A stretch of DNA of 64,000 nucleotides from Megaleporinus macrocephalus (GCA_021613375.1 CM038728.1:34248799-34312798); one strand, 5' to 3'. Counted from the stretch's first letter, positions 34,081-48,187 are shown. Notes: generated by a model from the sequence alone, not told the origin. Program-made: numbers and translations.

Positions 34081-35119
34081 TGGTATATCCATGTTAGATG
34101 GTATAGATGGTATAGTTAGATGGTATATCCATCTAACTTGTCAGGCTCAGTCACTCAGGCCTCCCTCTCGTCTTTAACCTGCTGGCTAAACTATTTCTCT
34201 GGTTTATTTGTATTCACAATAGGTTACGTTGGCGTACTCGCGGTTCTTAGACGTGTACGTCTGCACTGAAGATGCTGGGAAGACAATTACTTTCCAAGTA
34301 AAATGTTTTCTTAAAGAAACGTGTCCTCTTTGTTCTTTTTCCTTTTAGCATGCTAGCAATACTGCCACAGCGCACTGCCCAGCGAGAGTCTTTCAACGTA
34401 CCGCGAACAGCATAAAGGACGACCTCTCCACGGGGTCCGAGAAACCGCGTTACAGTGGCAGCCCAGCTGAGAGGCTTACGCAAGCGCTCTTTCTTTCATA
34501 TCGTTCTGTCCATCAGGGACGATGTAAGCACAATGCCTCCATTCTCCGCCGCTCCTTCTGCAGCCATAGCATTTACAAAACCCGGAGCCTTGAAACGAGT
34601 GACATTATCGCGGCTCCGTCCGGCAGATCTACATGCATTTATTTTGCAGGACGGTCTCTCTTGGCATTTCTGAAAGACATACGGTCCGTCCTGAAATTTT
34701 AATAACGTTCATGCGCGGAAAGCCTGTTTTTGAGGGGCGAGAGGAGCGACGTACACTATCTCCTCCTCTGAATCTGCCGGAGGGATCGGCGATCTCTGAT
34801 AATGCCTCCTTAGGTATCTTTCATTTCGGCACCAGCTTCCTGCGCATCTCATTACAAAGCATATGTGTGATGATATCCAGACCAGGAGGATAAAGATCTC
34901 CAATACAGGAGGAGCAGCCTGCAGCACTGACAATAGCGTTTACAATGAAGGCTTTTAACTCCAGAAAACACGAATACCAGTCCAGCCGTTTCTACAGATC
35001 TGGGGATCCACTGTGATGTTCTAACCAAAACGACCGCAGATGTTCTACGACATCTCTGTTTAAACACAAATTTAACATCCACAAGAAAATACAGACACAA
35101 AGAGGTCAGCGTGAGACAA
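34081..35119. other. High-complexity block, unidentified
   Basis: Positions 34085-34140 have short TAGATGGTATA repeats. From 34230 to 35100 composition is balanced and CpGs are frequent, unlike the surrounding arrays. Open frames on both strands reach 90 codons but none shows a domain I recognise. It could be conserved non-coding DNA or an old pseudogene. Confidence 0.35.
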
Positions 35120-35239
35120 TCCACACTGCATCCTGTTGGTGGTATCCTGTGAGTGGTGTCCTGTGGGCAGCGTCCTGTGGAAGGTATCCTATGGGCAGCG
35201 TCCTGTGAGCAACATCCTGTGGTGCAGTGGTCAGCACGG
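35120..35239. repeat. 15-bp GTCCTGTGGGCAGCG cassette, short copy
   Basis: About seven degenerate units (GCATCCTGTTGGTGG, GTCCTGTGGGCAGCG, GTATCCTATGGGCAG). This is the same cassette that is expanded at 59320-60330. Confidence 0.75.
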
Positions 35240-35716
35240 TATATATTATATATTAGAGAAGTATACAGTGTATATTAGAGAAGTATACAGTAAACACTGA
35301 AGCATTATACAGTTTACAGTATATACTGGAACATTATGTAGTATACAGTATATACTATAGCATTATACAGTATACAGTATATATTAGAGAAGTATACAGT
35401 ATTTATTAGAGAAGTATACAGTATATACTGGAACATTATGTAGTATACAGTATATACTATAGCATTATACAGTATACAGTATATATTAGAGAAGTATACA
35501 GTATATACTGAAGCATTATACAGTTTACAGTATATACTGGAGGGGTATACAGTATACTGTATATATTGGAACATTATGCAGTATACAGTATATACTATAG
35601 CATTATACAGTATACAGTATATATTAGAGAAGTATACAGTATATACTGAAGCATTATAAAGTTTACAGTATATACTGGAACATTATGCGATATACAGTAT
35701 ATACTCTAACATTATC
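35240..35716. repeat. AT-rich dyad minisatellite, left part (array J)
   Basis: Units of about 31-60 bp containing AGCATTATACAGTATACAGT, AGTATATACT and TATTAGAGAAGTATACAGT. AGTATATACT is a perfect palindrome. Frames are accidental. Confidence 0.9.
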
Positions 35717-36085
35717 CAAGATTCAAGAGTTTTATTGTTATATGTACAGCAGAACAGACAGTTACACTGTACAATGAAATTCTTACTTTGCTGCTCCTCC
35801 ATACACCAATAGATAAAGATAACAAATAAAAGAAATAATAAAAAATAAATACAAAATATACAAAGTATAATAATATACGTTGAAGTAGATAAAAGTATTT
35901 TTATAGCTAAAGAATAAAAAATAAAAGTTATGTGTGCTTTTATGTGCAAGTATGAAGAGCAGCAGCCATAAAGTGCAAGTTACAAATGTAAACAATAATG
36001 TTTTGTGTGAGTAGTGAATGTAAACAGTGTTGTATGTAAACAGCAGTACAGTGAGTGTAAGGTGCAGTTAAAATCAGACCAATTA
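35717..36085. mobile_element. Retroposon 3'-region-like insertion within array J
   Basis: AAGATTCAAGAGTTTTATTG, then GTACAATGAAATTCTTACTT, an A-rich section, and TAAAGTGCAAGTTACAAATG break the tandem array, which resumes after 36085. The TTTATTGT...ACAATGAAATTCTTAC order is typical of a fish non-LTR retroposon 3' untranslated region. I cannot name the family. Confidence 0.55.
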
Positions 36086-36999
36086 AAACCAGTTATACAG
36101 TATATAGTATATAGTGTATATTGCAGCATTATACAGTACACAATATACACTGGAGGGGTACACGGTATACTGTATATACTGGAGCATTATACAGTATACA
36201 GTATATACTATAGCATTATACAGTATACAGTATATAGTATATACTGAAGCAATATACAGTATACAGTATATAGTATATACTATAGCATTATACAGTATAC
36301 AGTATATAGTATATACTGAAGCAATATACAGTATACAGTATATAGTATATACTATAGCATTCAACAGTATACAGTATATAGTATATACTGAAGCATTATA
36401 CAGTATACAGTATATAGTATATACTGAAGCATTATAAAGTATACAGTATATAGTATATACTATAGCATTATACAGTATACAGTATATAGTATATACTGAA
36501 GCATTATAAAGTATACAGTATATAGTATATACTATAGCATTATACAGTATACAGTATATAGTATATACTGAAGCATTATACAGTATATAGTATATACTAT
36601 AGCATTATACAGTATACAGTATATAGTATATACTGAAGCATTATACAGTATAGAGTATATAGTGAGCATTATACAGTATACAGTATATAGTATATACTAT
36701 AGCATTATACAGTATACAGTATATAGTATATACTGAAGCATTATACAGTATAGAGTATATAGTGAAGCATTATACAGTATACAGTATATAGTATATACTA
36801 TAGCATTATACAGTATACAGTATAAAGTATATACTGAAGCATTATACAGTATATAGTATATACTGAAGCATTTAACAGTATACAGTATATGGTATATACT
36901 GAAGCATTATACAGTACATAGTATATAGTATATACTGAAGCATTATACAGTATATATAAGAGAAGTATACAGTATATATTAGAGTATATAATATATATT
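36086..36999. repeat. AT-rich dyad minisatellite, right part (array J)
   Basis: Continues the AGCATTATACAGTATACAGT / AGTATATACTATAGC units. GAAGC-type and ATAGC-type units alternate regularly, giving a two-unit period of about 60-65 bp. TAGTATATACTA is a perfect 12-bp palindrome repeated many times. Confidence 0.92.
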
Positions 37000-38025
37000 T
37001 GTGCTATATTGACTACAGCCAGTCTTCTGTCTTCCTTATTGAAAAGGGTCTAGCTGAGCATGTGCAGTAAGTGCATCATTACTCCAGCATGCTCCCACCT
37101 TCCTTAAAGCAAACAATCTTCTTCTGTTCTTCTTACAAACATCTCCTGTAAACTGATAAACGTGTAATTGGTGTTTGTTTTGGCTGGAAGTCATAAATAA
37201 ACAATATTTAATCTCTAGTGTCCCATATAAACAAAAGGACTAGTGTTTAATAAAGGCCTGGTATCTGTAAACAGTGTATTTAATCATTGTATATGTTTGT
37301 TGTGTTTAAAGTAAGCCTACTGGACCCGAACTGTGACAGATCCAGAAATGAACTCCCATTTAAAGATGACCTTTGCCGGGGTGTGAACTGATGTGCTGGG
37401 GCCACACGCCGTCCATTAGGAAGTTCATCGCTGCCATTATCACCAGCGCTATGCTAATGTGTTTAAATCTGCGGGTCTAGGGCATAGGTGCAGCGCACCC
37501 GGCACAGGACAGAGAGCCATTAATTATTGACGCTGGGCGCTTACTGGAAGCCCAGGTGCGGGGCAGGAAATAAGCGCTGACCCAATTACAATATACATAC
37601 AACTTCCTTTGGGTAATTTCTGTAAAAAGCTATAATTGCTCCTTGCTCTATAATTTATGAACATTAGAGTAAGAGCCTGGCAAAACACCATCGCCTATTA
37701 TTCACCAGCCCTCAAAAGCTCACTCCCTCGCCGTCGCAAACACTGTTCACACACGTACACACACACACACACAGAGGCTCGCGCTGAATAAACACCCATG
37801 CTATCATTCCTGGGAGCCACTATTGTAGAAGTAAATTATTGTAAATGCCCAAGTGTTACAGCTGGCTGGAGTTACTGGGATTGTTAGTTTTATGAAATGC
37901 ATACATTTGCCTTCATTTCCACAAAGCTCTCCCACAAAGTACCTTTTAGTAGGAGGAAAAAAAGCATTAAAAACTTAAAAGTATGTTAAGGTGATGAGGA
38001 TTCATTCAAATAATAAGTTGTTTCA
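37000..38025. other. Unique DNA with candidate conserved non-coding block (37350-37700)
   Basis: The stretch 37350-37700 is high-complexity with GAGCCATTAATTATTGACGC, CCAATTACAATATACATACA and TATAATTTATGAACATT, i.e. several homeodomain-like cores and no open frame. A short (CA)n run lies near 37755. Nothing else is identifiable. Confidence 0.45.
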
Positions 38026-41000
38026 ATACACAGATACTGGGAGACCAAACAAACACCACACAGACACTGAAAGACCAAACAAACACCACACAGACACTGC
38101 AAGACCATACACACTCCACACAGACACTAGGAGACCATACACACTCCACACAGACACTAGGAGACCATACACACTCCACACAGACACTGGGAGACCATAC
38201 ACACTCCACACAGACACTGGGAGACCATACACACTCCACACAGACACTGGGAGACCATACAGACTCCACACAGACACTGGGAGACCACACAGACTCCACA
38301 CAGACACTGGGAGACAATACACACTCCACACAGACACTGGGAGACCATACACACTCCACACAGACACTGGGAGACCGTACACACTCCACACAGACACTGG
38401 GAGACCATACAGACTCCACACAGACACTGGGAGACCACACAGACTCCACACAGACACTGGGAGACAATACACACTCCACACATACACTGAGAGACCATAC
38501 AGACTCCACACAGACACTGGGAGACCATACAGACTCCACACAGACACTGGGAGACATACACACTCCACACAGACACTGGGAGACCGTACACACTCCACAC
38601 AGACACTGGGAGACATACACACTCCACACAGACACTGGAGACCATACACACTCCACACAGACACTGGGAGACCATACAGACTCCACACAGACACTGGAGA
38701 CCATACACACTCCACACAGACACTGGGAGACCATGCAGACTCCACAAAGACACTGGGAGACCATACACACTCCACACAGACACTGGGAGACCATACACAC
38801 TCCACACAGACACTGGGAGACCATACACACTCCACAAAGACACTGGGAGACCATATACACTCCACACAGACACTGGGAGACCATACACACTCCACACAGA
38901 CACTGGGAGACCATACACACTCCACACAGACACTGGGAGACCATACACACTCCACACAGACACTGGAAGACCATACACACTCCACACAGACACTGGGAGA
39001 CCATACACACTCCACACAGACACTGGGAGACCATGCAGACTCCACAAAGACACTGGGAGACCATACACACTCCACACAGACACTGGGAGACCATACACAC
39101 TCCACACAGACACTGGGAGACCATACACACTCCACACAGACACTGGGAGACATACACACTCCACACAGACACTGGGAGACCATACACACTCCACACAGAC
39201 ACTGGGAGACCATACACACTCCACACAGACACTGGGAGACCATACACACTCCACACAGACACTGGGAGACCATACACACTCCACACAGACACTGGGAGAC
39301 CATACACACTCCACACAGACACTGGGAGACCATGCAGACTCCACAAAGACACTGGGAGACCATACACACTCCACACAGACACTGGGAGACCATACACACT
39401 CCACACAGACACTGGGAGACCAAACAAACACCACACAGACACTGAAAGACCAAACAAACACCACACAGACACTGCAAGACCATACACACTCCACACAGAC
39501 ACTAGGAGACCATACACACTCCACACAGACACTAGGGACCATACACACTCCACACAGACACTGGGAGACCATACACACTCCACACAGACACTGGGAGACC
39601 ATACACACTCCACACAGACACTGGAGACCATAACAGACTCCACACAGACACTGGGAGACCACACAGACTCCACACAGACACTGGGAGACAAACACACTCC
39701 ACACAGACACTGGGAGACCATACACACTCCACACAGACACTGGGAGACCGTACACACTCCACACAGACACTGGGAGACCATACAACTCCACACAGACACT
39801 GGGAGACCACACACTCCACACAGACACTGGGAGACAATACACACTCCACACATACACTGAGAGACCATACAGACTCCACACAGACACTGGGAGACCATAC
39901 AGACTCCACACAGACACTGGGAGATCATACACACTCCACACAGACACTGGGAGACCGTACACACTCCACACAGACACTGGGAGATCATACACACTCCACA
40001 CAGACACTGGGAGACCATACACACTCCACACAGACACTGGGAGACCATACAGACTCCACACAGACACTGGGAGACCATACACACTCCACACAGACACTGG
40101 GAGACCATACACACCACAAGACACTGGGAGACCATACACACTCCACACAGACACTGGGAGACCATACACACTCCACACAGACACTGGGAGACCATACACA
40201 CTCCACAAGACACTGGGAGACCATACACACTCCACACAGACACTGGGAGACCATACACACTCCACACAGACACTGGGAGACCATACACACTCCACACAGA
40301 CACTGGGAGACCATACACACTCCACACAGACACTGGAGACCATACACACTCCACACAGACACTGGGAGACCATACACACTCCACACAGACACTGGGAGAC
40401 CATGCAGACTCCACAAGACACTGGGAGACCATACACACTCCACACAGACACTGGGAGACCATACACACTCCACACAGACACTGGGAGACCATACACACTC
40501 CACAAACACTGGGAGACCATACACTCCACACAGACACTGGGAGACCATATACACTCCACACAGACACTGGGAGACCATACACACTCCACACAGACACTGG
40601 GAGACCATACACACTCCACACAGACACTGGGAGACCATACACACTCCACACAGACACTGGGAGACCAAACAGACTCCACACAGATACTGGGAGACCATAC
40701 AGACTCCACACAGACACTGGGAGACAATACACACTCCACACAGACACTGGGAGACCGTACACACTCCACACAGACACTGGGAGATCATACACACTCCACA
40801 CAGACACTGGGAGACCGTACACACTCCACACAGACACTGGGAGATCATACACACTCCACACAGACACTGGAGACCATACACACTCCACACAGACACTGGG
40901 AGACCATACACACTCCACACAGACACTGGGAGACCATACAGACACCACACAGACACTGGAAGACCATACACACTCCACACAGACACTGGGAGATCATACA

Positions 41001-42691
41001 CACTCCACACAGACACTGGGAGACCATACACACTCCACACAGACACTGGGAGACCATACACACTCCACACAGACACTGAAAGACCATACACACTCCACAC
41101 AGACACTGGGAGACCATACACACTCCACACAGACACTGGGAGACCATGCACACTCCACAAAGACACTGGGAGACCATACACACTCCACACAGACACTGGG
41201 AGACCATACACACTCCACACAGACACTGGGAGACCATACACACTCCACAAAGACACTGGGAGACCATACACTCCACACAGACACTGGGAGACCATACACA
41301 CTCCACACAGACACTGGGAGACCATACACACTCCACAGACACTGGGAGACCATACACACTCCACACAGACACTGGAAGACCATACACACTCCACACAGAC
41401 ACTGGGAGACCATACACACTCCACACAGACACTGGGAGACCATGCAGACTCCACAAAGACACTGGGAGACCATACACACTCCACACAGACACTGGGAGAC
41501 CATACACACTCCACACAGACACTGGGAGACCATACACACTCCACAAAACACTGGGAGACCAATACACTCACACAGACACTGGGAGACCATACATACTCCA
41601 CACAGACACTGAGAGACCATACACACTCCACACAGACACTGGGAGACCATACACACTCCACACAGACACTGGGAGACCATACACACTCCACACAGACACT
41701 GGGAGACCATACACACTCACACAGACACTGGGAGACCAAACAGACTCCACACAGACACTGGGAGACCATACACACTCCACACAGACACTGGGAGACCATA
41801 CACACTCCACACAGACACTGGGAGACTAAACACACTCCACACAGACACTTGGAGACCATATACACTCCACACAGACACTGGGAGACCATACACACTCCAC
41901 ATAGACACTGGGAGACCGTACACACTCCACACAGACACTGGGAGATCATACACACTCCACACAGACACTGGGAGACCATACACACTCCACACAGACACTG
42001 GGAGACCATACAGACTCCACACAGATACTGGGAGACCATACACACTCCACACAGACACTGGGAGACCATACACACTCCACACAGACACTGGGAGACCATA
42101 CACACTCCACACAGACACTGGGAGATCATACACACTCCACACAGACACTGGGAGACCATACACACTCCACACAGACACTGGGAGACCATACACACTCCAC
42201 ACAGACACTAGGAGATCATACACACTCCACACAGACACTGGGAGATCATACACACTCCACACAGACACTGGGAGACCATACACACTCCACACAGACACTG
42301 GGAGACCAAACAGACTCCACACAGACACTGTGAGATCATACACACTCCACACAGACACTGGGAGACCATACACACTCCACACAGACACTGGGAGACCATA
42401 CACACTCCACACAGACACTGGGAGACCAAACACACTCCACACAGACACTGTGAGATCATACACACTCCACACAGACACTGTGAGATCATACACACTCCAC
42501 ACAGACACTGGGAGACCATACACACTCCACACAGACACTGGGAGACCATACACACTCCACACAGACACTGGGAGATCATACACACTCCACACAGACACTG
42601 GGAGACCAAACACACTCCACACAGACACTGGGAGACCATACACACTCTACACAGATACTGGGAGACTAAACACACTCCACACAGACACTGG
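38026..42691. repeat. 30-bp minisatellite (array K)
   Basis: About 155 copies of GAGACCATACACACTCC + ACACAGACACTGG. The block from 38041 (two AAACAAACACC variants, then CTGCAAGACC and CTAGGAGACC variants) recurs from 39416, a 1375-bp higher-order copy. The centre (about 38540-41820) has many single-base losses, while both edges are clean. The unit has no stop in any minus-strand frame, so a 990-codon frame of Ser-Val-Trp-Ser-Val-Tyr-Gly-Leu-Pro-Val repeats is not evidence for a protein. The unit resembles the GGGAGAACATGCAAACTCC part of a common fish dispersed repeat. Confidence 0.97.
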
Positions 42692-43210
42692 AAATCTATA
42701 ATATTGCCCCACCTACGCGCTGCTGCCGTCTAAAGTAGGAAAAGTGGTCATAATAATGTGACTCGACAGTTTTAGGTACTTTTTGGCCTCTTTTAGCACC
42801 AACCAGTCAGAGAACCTCACTTCCTTGGTCTTTCCACACGTCAGCACAACACTGGACAGGTTTTACTCGGCCGATAACATGAACCTGCAACCTCCTGCAA
42901 GCTCTCCCTCGCTCGCCCTCCCTCTCTCTTTCCCGAGCAAGCTTAAGGAATCAGGGGGGATAACCCTGAGGTCAACCATTAAGTCTTGGCAGTGTTGGCG
43001 AGAGGAGGCAGCCGACCCTAATTAAAAGGTGCGGAGGCAGCAGCTCCAGCGCGGTGCAGAGGCGGCGGACGCTGGACGGCGTTCAGCAGATGCGCGAGGA
43101 GGTATAATCTCTAGTGTTGACATGGCTAATTGCCCCGGGTTAAGACGAAGCAAGGCTGATCGTATATCACACTCTCCTTCTCAGCTCCATTTAGCATTCT
43201 ACTGGAGGGT
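42692..43210. other. Candidate conserved non-coding block between arrays K and L
   Basis: High-complexity sequence including GCCGATAACATGAACCTGCA, CCCTAATTAAAAGGTGCGG and GACATGGCTAATTGCCCCGG. Open frames of 80-126 codons run partly into the polypyrimidine array and show no domain. Confidence 0.45.
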
Positions 43211-44123
43211 ATTCCTTCCCTTCTTCCTCTACCCCCTCTCTCTCTCCATCTCTCTTTCTTTCTCCCTTTCTCCCTATAGCCCTCTCTCTCTACCTCTCTC
43301 TTTCTCTCTTTCTCCCTATAGCCCTCTCTCTCTACCTCTCTCTTTCTCTCTTTCTCCCTATAGCCCTCTCTCTCTCTCTCTCTCTCTCTTTCTCCCTTTC
43401 TCCCTATAGCCCTCTCTCTCTACCTCTCTCTTTCTCTCTTTCTCCTATAGCCCCTCTCTCTCTACCTCTCTCTTTCTCCCTTTCTCCCTATAGCCCTCTC
43501 TCTCTACGTCTCTCTTTCTTTCTCTCTTTCTCCCTATAGCCCTCTCTCTCTCTACCTCTCTCTTTCTCTCTTTCTCCCTATAGCCCTCTCTCTCTACGTC
43601 TCTCTTTCTCTCTTTCTCCCTATAGCCCTCTCTCTCTACCTCTCTCTTTCTCTCTTTCTCCCTATAGCCCTCTCTCTCTACCTCTCTCTTTCTCTCTTCT
43701 CCCTAAGCCTCTCTCTCTCTCTCTCTCTTTCTCTCTTTCTCCTCTACCCCTCTCTCTCTACCCTCTCTTTCTTCTCTTTTCCCTCTAGCCCCCCCTCTCT
43801 CTCTCTCTCTCTCTTTCTCTCTTTCTCCCTAAGCCCTCTCTCTCTCTACCCCTCTTTCTCTCTTTCTCCCTATAGCCCTCTCTCTCTACCTCTCTCTTTC
43901 TCTCTTTCTCCCTCTAGCCCTCTCTCTCTCTCTCTCTTTCTCTCTTTCTCCCTATAGCCCTCTCTCTCTAACCTCTCTCTTTCTCTCTTTCTCCCTCTAG
44001 CCCCTCTCTCACTCTCTCTCTCTTTCTCTCTTTCTCCCTCTAGCCCTCTCTCTCTACCCCTCTTTCTCTCTTTCTCCGTCTATCCCTCTCTCTCTCTCTT
44101 TCTTTCTCTCTTTCTCCTCTAGC

Positions 44124-44155
<32 letters not shown>

Positions 44156-44782
44156 CCTTTCTCCCTATAGCCCTCTCTCTCTACGTCTCTCTTTCTTTCT
44201 CCCTTTCTCCCTATAGCCCTCTCTCTCTACCTCTCTCTTTCTCTCTTTCTTTCTCCCTATAGCCCCCTCTCTCTCCATCTCTCTTCTTCTCCCTTTCTTT
44301 CTCCCTATAGCCCTCTCTCTCTACCTCTCTCTTTCTCTCTTTCTCCCTATAGCCCTCTCTCTCTACCTCTCTCTTTCTCTCTTTCTCCCTATAGCCCTCT
44401 CTCTCTCTCTCTCTCTCTTTCTCCCTTTCTCCCTATAGCCCTCTCTCTCTACCTCTCTCTTTCTCTCTTTCTCCCTATAGCCCTCTCTCTCTCTACCTCT
44501 CTCTTTCTCCCTTTCTCCCTATAGCCCTCTCTCTCTACCTCTCTCTTTCTCTCTTTCTCCCTATAGCCCTCTCTCTCTACCTCTCTCTTTCTCTCTTTCT
44601 CCCTATAGCCCTCTCTCTCTACCTCTCTCTTTCTCTCTTTCTCCCTATAGCCCTCTCTCTCTACCTCTCTCTTTCTCTCTTTCTCCCTATAGCCCTCTCT
44701 CTCTCCATCTCTCTTTCTTTCTCCCTTTCTCCCTATAGCCCTCTCTCTCTACCTCTCTCTTTCTCTCTTTCTCCCTATAGCC

Positions 44783-44814
<32 letters not shown>

Positions 44815-46302
44815 TTCTCCCTATAGCCCTCTCTCTCTACCTCTCTCTTTCTTTCTCCCTTTCTCCCTATAGCCCTCTCTCTCTCCATCTCTCTCTTCTT
44901 TCTCTCTTTCTCCCTATAGCCCTCTCTCTCTACCTCTCTCTTTCTCTCTTTCTTCCTCTACCCCCTCTCTCTCTCCATCTCTCTTTCTTTCTCCCTTTCT
45001 CCCTATAGCCCTCTCTCTCTCCATCTCTCTTTCTCTCTTTCTCCCTATAGCCCTCTCTCTCCATCTCTCTTTCTCTCTTTCTCCCTATAGCCCTCTCTCT
45101 CTACCTCTCTCTTTCTCTCTTTCTCCCTATAGCCCTCTCTCTCTCTATCTCTCTTTCTTTCTCTCTTTCTCCCTATAGCCCTCTCTCTCTCTCTATCTCT
45201 CTTTCTTTCTCTCTTTCTCCCTATAGCCCTCTCTCTCCATCTCTCTTTCTCTCTTTCTCCCTATAGCCCTCTCTCTCTACCTCTCTCTTTCTCTCTTTCT
45301 CCCTATAGCCCTCTCTCTCTCCATCTCTCTTTCTTTCTCCCTTTCTCCCTATAGCCCTCTCTCTCTACCTCTCTCTTTCTCTCTTTCTCCCTATAGCCCC
45401 TCTCTCTCTCTCTCTCTCTTTCTCTCTTTCTCCCTATAGCCCTCTCTCTCTACCTCTCTCTTTCTTTCTCCCTTTCTCCCTATAGCCCTCTCTCTCTCCA
45501 TCTCTCTCTCTTTCTCTCTTTCTCCCTATAGCCCTCTCTCTCTACCTCTCTCTTTCTCTCTTTCTTCCTCTACCCCCTCTCTCTCTCCATCTCTCTTTCT
45601 TTCTCCCTTTCTCCCTATAGCCCTCTCTCTCTCCATCTCTCTTTCTCTCTTTCTCCCTATAGCCCTCTCTCTCTCTACCTCTCTCTTTCTCTCTTTCTCC
45701 CTATAGCCCTCTCTCTCTACCTCTCTCTTTCTCTCTTTCTCCCTATAGCCCTCTCTCTCTACCTCTCTCTTTCTCTCTTTCTCCCTATAGCCCTCTCTCT
45801 CTACCTCTCTCTTCCTCTCTTTCTCCCTCTAGCCCTCTCTCTCTACCTCTCTCTTCCTCTCTTTCTCCCTCTAGCCCTCTCTCTCTCTACCTCTCTCTTT
45901 CTCTCTTTCTCCCTATAGCCCTCTCTCTCTACCTCTCTCTTCCTCTCTTTCTCCCTCTAGCCCTCTCTCTCTCTACCTCTCTCTTTCTCCCTTTCTCCCT
46001 ATAGCCCTCTCTCTCTACGTCTCTCTTTCTCTCTTTCTCCCTATAGCCCTCTCTCTCTACCTCTCTCTTTCTCTCTTTCTCCCTCTAGCCCTCTCTCTCT
46101 CTCTCTCTCTTTCTCTCTTTCTCCCTCTAGCCCTCTCTCTCTACCTCTCTCTTTCTCTCTTTCTCCCTCTAGCCCCCTCTCTCTCTCTATCTCTTTCTCT
46201 CTTTCTCCTCTAGCCCTCTCTCTCTTCTACCCCTCTTTCTCTCTTTCTCCCTCTAGCCCTCTCTCTCTCTCTCTCTCTTTCTTTCTCTCTTTCTCCCTCT
46301 AG

Positions 46303-46339
<37 letters not shown>

Positions 46340-48152
46340 CCTTTCTCCCTATAGCCCTCTCTCTCTACCTCTCTCTTTCTCTCTTTCTCCCTATAGCCCT
46401 CTCTCTCTCTACCTCTCTCTTTCTTTCTCTCTTTCTCCCTATAGCCCTCTCTCTCTCTATCTCTCTTTCTTTCTCCCTTTCTCCCTATAGCCCTCTCTCT
46501 CTCTACCTCTCTCTTTCTTTCTCCCTTTCTCCCTATAGCCCTCTCTCTCTCTACCTCTCTCTTTCTCTCTTTCTCCCTATAGCCCTCTCTCTCTACCTCT
46601 CTCTTTCTCTCTCTCTCTTTCTCTCTTTCTCCCTCTAGCCCTCTCTCTCTACCTCTCTCTCTCTCTCTCTCTTTCTCTCTTTCTCCCTCTAGCCCTCTCT
46701 CTCTACCTCTCTCTTTCTCTCTTTCTCCCTCTAGCCCCCTCTCTCTCTCTCTCTCTTTCTCTCTTTCTCCCTCTAGCCCTCTCTCTCTCTACCCCTCTTT
46801 CTCTCTTTCTCCCTCTAGCCCTCTCTCTCTCTCTCTCTCTTTCTTTCTCTCTTTCTCCCTATAGCCCTCTCTCTCCATCTCTCTTTCTCTCTTTCTCCCT
46901 ATAGCCCTCTCTCTCTACCTCTCTCTTTCTCTCTTTCTCCCTATAGCCCTCTCTCTCTCCATCTCTCTTTCTTTCTCCCTTTCTCCCTATAGCCCTCTCT
47001 CTCTACCTCTCTCTTTCTCTCTTTCTCCCTATAGCCCTCTCTCTCTCTCTCTCTCTCTTCTCTCTTTCTCCCTATAGCCCTCTCTCTCTACCTTCTCTCT
47101 TTCTTTCTCCCCTTTCTCCCTATTAGCCCTCTCTCTCCATCTCTCTCTCTTTCTCTCTTTCTCCCTATAGCCCTCTCTCTCTACCTCTCTCTTTCTCTCT
47201 TTCTTCCTCTACCCCCTCTCTCTCTCCATCTCTCTTTCTTTCTCCCTTTCTCCCTATAGGCCCTCTCTCTCTCCATCTCTCTTTCTCTCTTTCTCCCTAT
47301 AGCCCTCTCTCTCTCTACCTCTCTCTTTCTCTCTTTCTCCCTATAGCCCCTCTCTCTCTCTCTACCTCTCTCTTTCTCCTTTCTCCCTATAGCCCTCTCT
47401 CTCTAACTCTCTCTTCTTTCTCTCTTTCTCCCTATAGCCCTCTCTCTCTCTATCTCCTCTTTCTTTCTCCCTTTCTCCCTATAGCCCTCTTCTCTCTACC
47501 TCTCTCTTTCTTTCTCCCTTTCTCCCCTATAGCCCTCTCTCTCTACCTCTTCTTTCTCTCTTTCTCCCTATAGCCCTCTCTCTCTACCTCTCTCTTCCTC
47601 TCTTTCTCCCTCTAGCCACTCTCTCTCTACCTCTCTCTTTCTCTCTTTCTCCCTATAGCCCTCTCTCTCTACCTCTCCCTCTTCCTCTCTTTCTCCCTCT
47701 AGCCCTCTCTCTCTACCTCTCTCTTCCTCTCTTTCTCCCTCTAGCCCTCTCTCTCTCTACCTCTCTCTTCTCTCTTTCTCCCTATAGCCCTCTCTCTCTC
47801 CCTCTCTCCACTCTTTCTCTCTATCCTCTCTCTCTCTACCTCTCTCTTTCTCCCTTTCTCCCTATAGCCCTCTCTCTCTACGTCTCTCTTTCTCTCTTTC
47901 TCCCTATAGCCCTCTCTCTCTACCTCTCTCTTCTCTCTCCCTCTAGCCCTCTCTCTCTCTCTCTCTCTTTCTCTCTTTCTCCCTCTAGCCCTCTCTCTCT
48001 ACCTCTCTCTTTCTCTCTTTCTCCCTCTAGCCTCCTCTCTCCTCTATCTCTCTCTCTTTCTCCCATAGCCCTCTCTCTCCTACCCTCTTTCTCTCTTTCT
48101 CCCTTAGCCCTCTCTCTCTTCTCTCTCTTTCTTTCTCTCTTTCTCCCTCTAG

Positions 48153-48187
<35 letters not shown>

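Noticed and set aside
38006..40978. 990-codon minus-strand frame and related frames of 870, 736 and 488 codons
   Set aside because: The 30-bp unit has no stop in any of the three minus-strand frames, so frame length only reflects array length and survives even the indels.
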